In this document: one piece after another, positions 5,218-5,819 of the stretch
Layout: each line of letters begins with the position of its first letter
Position numbering within the stretch: the stretch's first letter is position 1
Assembly (NCBI GenBank): GCA_002373615.1
Contig: DFKU01000004.1
Location: 1 to 5,819, forward strand
Source of the DNA: Alphaproteobacteria bacterium UBA3637
Lineage (GTDB): Bacteria; Pseudomonadota; Alphaproteobacteria; CAAHEQ01; UBA3637
DNA length: 5,819 bases
Direction of reading: 5' to 3'
Program-made: the position numbers and the translations under genes
Notes under the pieces: model-generated
Database searches by the model: none
What the model saw: the letters and a program-made list of their open reading frames with translations, nothing else
Told to the model about the DNA's origin: nothing

Positions 5218-5819
5218 TTTCCCCCCTTCGCTAGTTCGGCCAAGGCAGACCGCATAAAGCCATCCAAATCACCATCTAATACCCCTGACGTATCAGATGT
5301 TTCGTAATTGGTACGCAGGTCTTTCACCATTTGATAAGGCTGTAAAACATAGGAGCGGATTTGATTGCCCCAACCATTATCGCCCTTTTGGCTATCCACA
5401 GCACCTTGTTCAGCTTGACGTTTTTTAAGTTCCATTTCATAGAGTCGAGCACGGAGCATATTCCAAGCTTGCTCGCGATTTTGAAACTGACTACGTTGCG
5501 TTTGACAGGCCACCACAATCCCCGTCGGGGTATGGGTAATACGGACAGCACTTTCTGTTTTGTTCACATGCTGTCCCCCTGCCCCAGAGGAACGATAGAC
5601 ATCAATCCGACAATCGGCAGGATTGATGTCCACTTCAATAGAATCATCTACCACAGGATAAACCCAGACGGATGAAAAACTGGTGTGGCGGCGTGCATTG
5701 GAATCAAAGGGCGAAATGCGTACCAAGCGATGGACACCTGATTCAAACTTCAACCAGCCGTAAGCGTTAAGCCCGGAGATTTTAAGCGTGGCGGATTTAA
5801 TGCCTGCTTCTTCACCGGC
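5214..5819 (-). CDS. prfB: Peptide chain release factor 2 (RF2), C-terminal part; 5' end outside the window
   Basis: Class I release factor that reads UGA and UAA in the ribosomal A site and triggers hydrolysis of peptidyl-tRNA. The frame is open from the window edge, giving 201 residues; RF2 is usually about 365, so the N-terminal domain and any programmed frameshift site lie outside. Visible landmarks, numbered in this fragment: GEEAGIKSAT at 2-11, the RF2-type SPF recognition tripeptide at 36-38 (bases 5714-5706), and SGAGGQHVNKTESAVRITH from 78, whose catalytic GGQ is at 81-83 (bases 5579-5571). GWGNQIRSYVL and a VLDGDLDGF C-terminus complete the match. SPF, rather than the PxT of RF1, decides RF2. 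A TTG codon at 5753 is internal, not a start, because homology continues upstream through AYGW. The TGA stop overlaps the next gene's ATG by 4 bases. All key residues are intact. Confidence 0.97.
   Translation of the reverse strand, partial: AGEEAGIKSATLKISGLNAYGWLKFESGVHRLVRISPFDSNARRHTSFSSVWVYPVVDDSIEVDINPADCRIDVYRSSGAGGQHVNKTESAVRITHTPTGIVVACQTQRSQFQNREQAWNMLRARLYEMELKKRQAEQGAVDSQKGDNGWGNQIRSYVLQPYQMVKDLRTNYETSDTSGVLDGDLDGFMRSALAELAKGGK

Overview
The window looks like chromosomal DNA of an AT-rich alphaproteobacterium, possibly a Rickettsiales/Holosporales-type host-associated lineage. The grounds are the RF2 sequence, an AsmA/YhdP-type protein with DUF3971 and AsmA-like C-terminal signatures, and intergenic palindromic repeats of the kind scattered through such genomes. 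The lineage is an inference; no marker in the window fixes it.

Positions 5819 down to 551 are one tightly packed minus-strand gene train: the C-terminal 201 codons of prfB (release factor 2), a DUF47/PhoU-like protein, a PiT-family anion permease, and a 1018-residue AsmA/YhdP-like envelope protein. The first two junctions are 4-base ATGA overlaps. At the third, a GTG start directly follows the TAA stop. This spacing implies one operon with translational coupling. DUF47 plus PiT is a known pairing (accessory protein plus low-affinity phosphate or anion carrier). The YhdP-like protein is probably an inner-membrane-anchored periplasmic lipid-transport factor. prfB is probably linked by transcription only.

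Positions 550 to 1 hold no conventional gene but are not empty. On the minus strand, in order, there is a weak terminator-like hairpin at the operon end and a promoter-like pair (TTGAAA, 17 bases, TACTCT). Next comes about 155 bases able to form a compact multi-helix fold with a 7-bp pseudoknot. An 8-bp hairpin with a T-rich tail follows, and then a near-perfect Shine-Dalgarno (AAGGAGGT) and ATG at 331. From that ATG a frame stays open for 110 codons to the window edge, although most of it consists of palindromic repeat sequence. This is either an undescribed small RNA or riboswitch-like attenuated leader, plus a gene invaded by or decayed into repeats. It is the part most worth following up.
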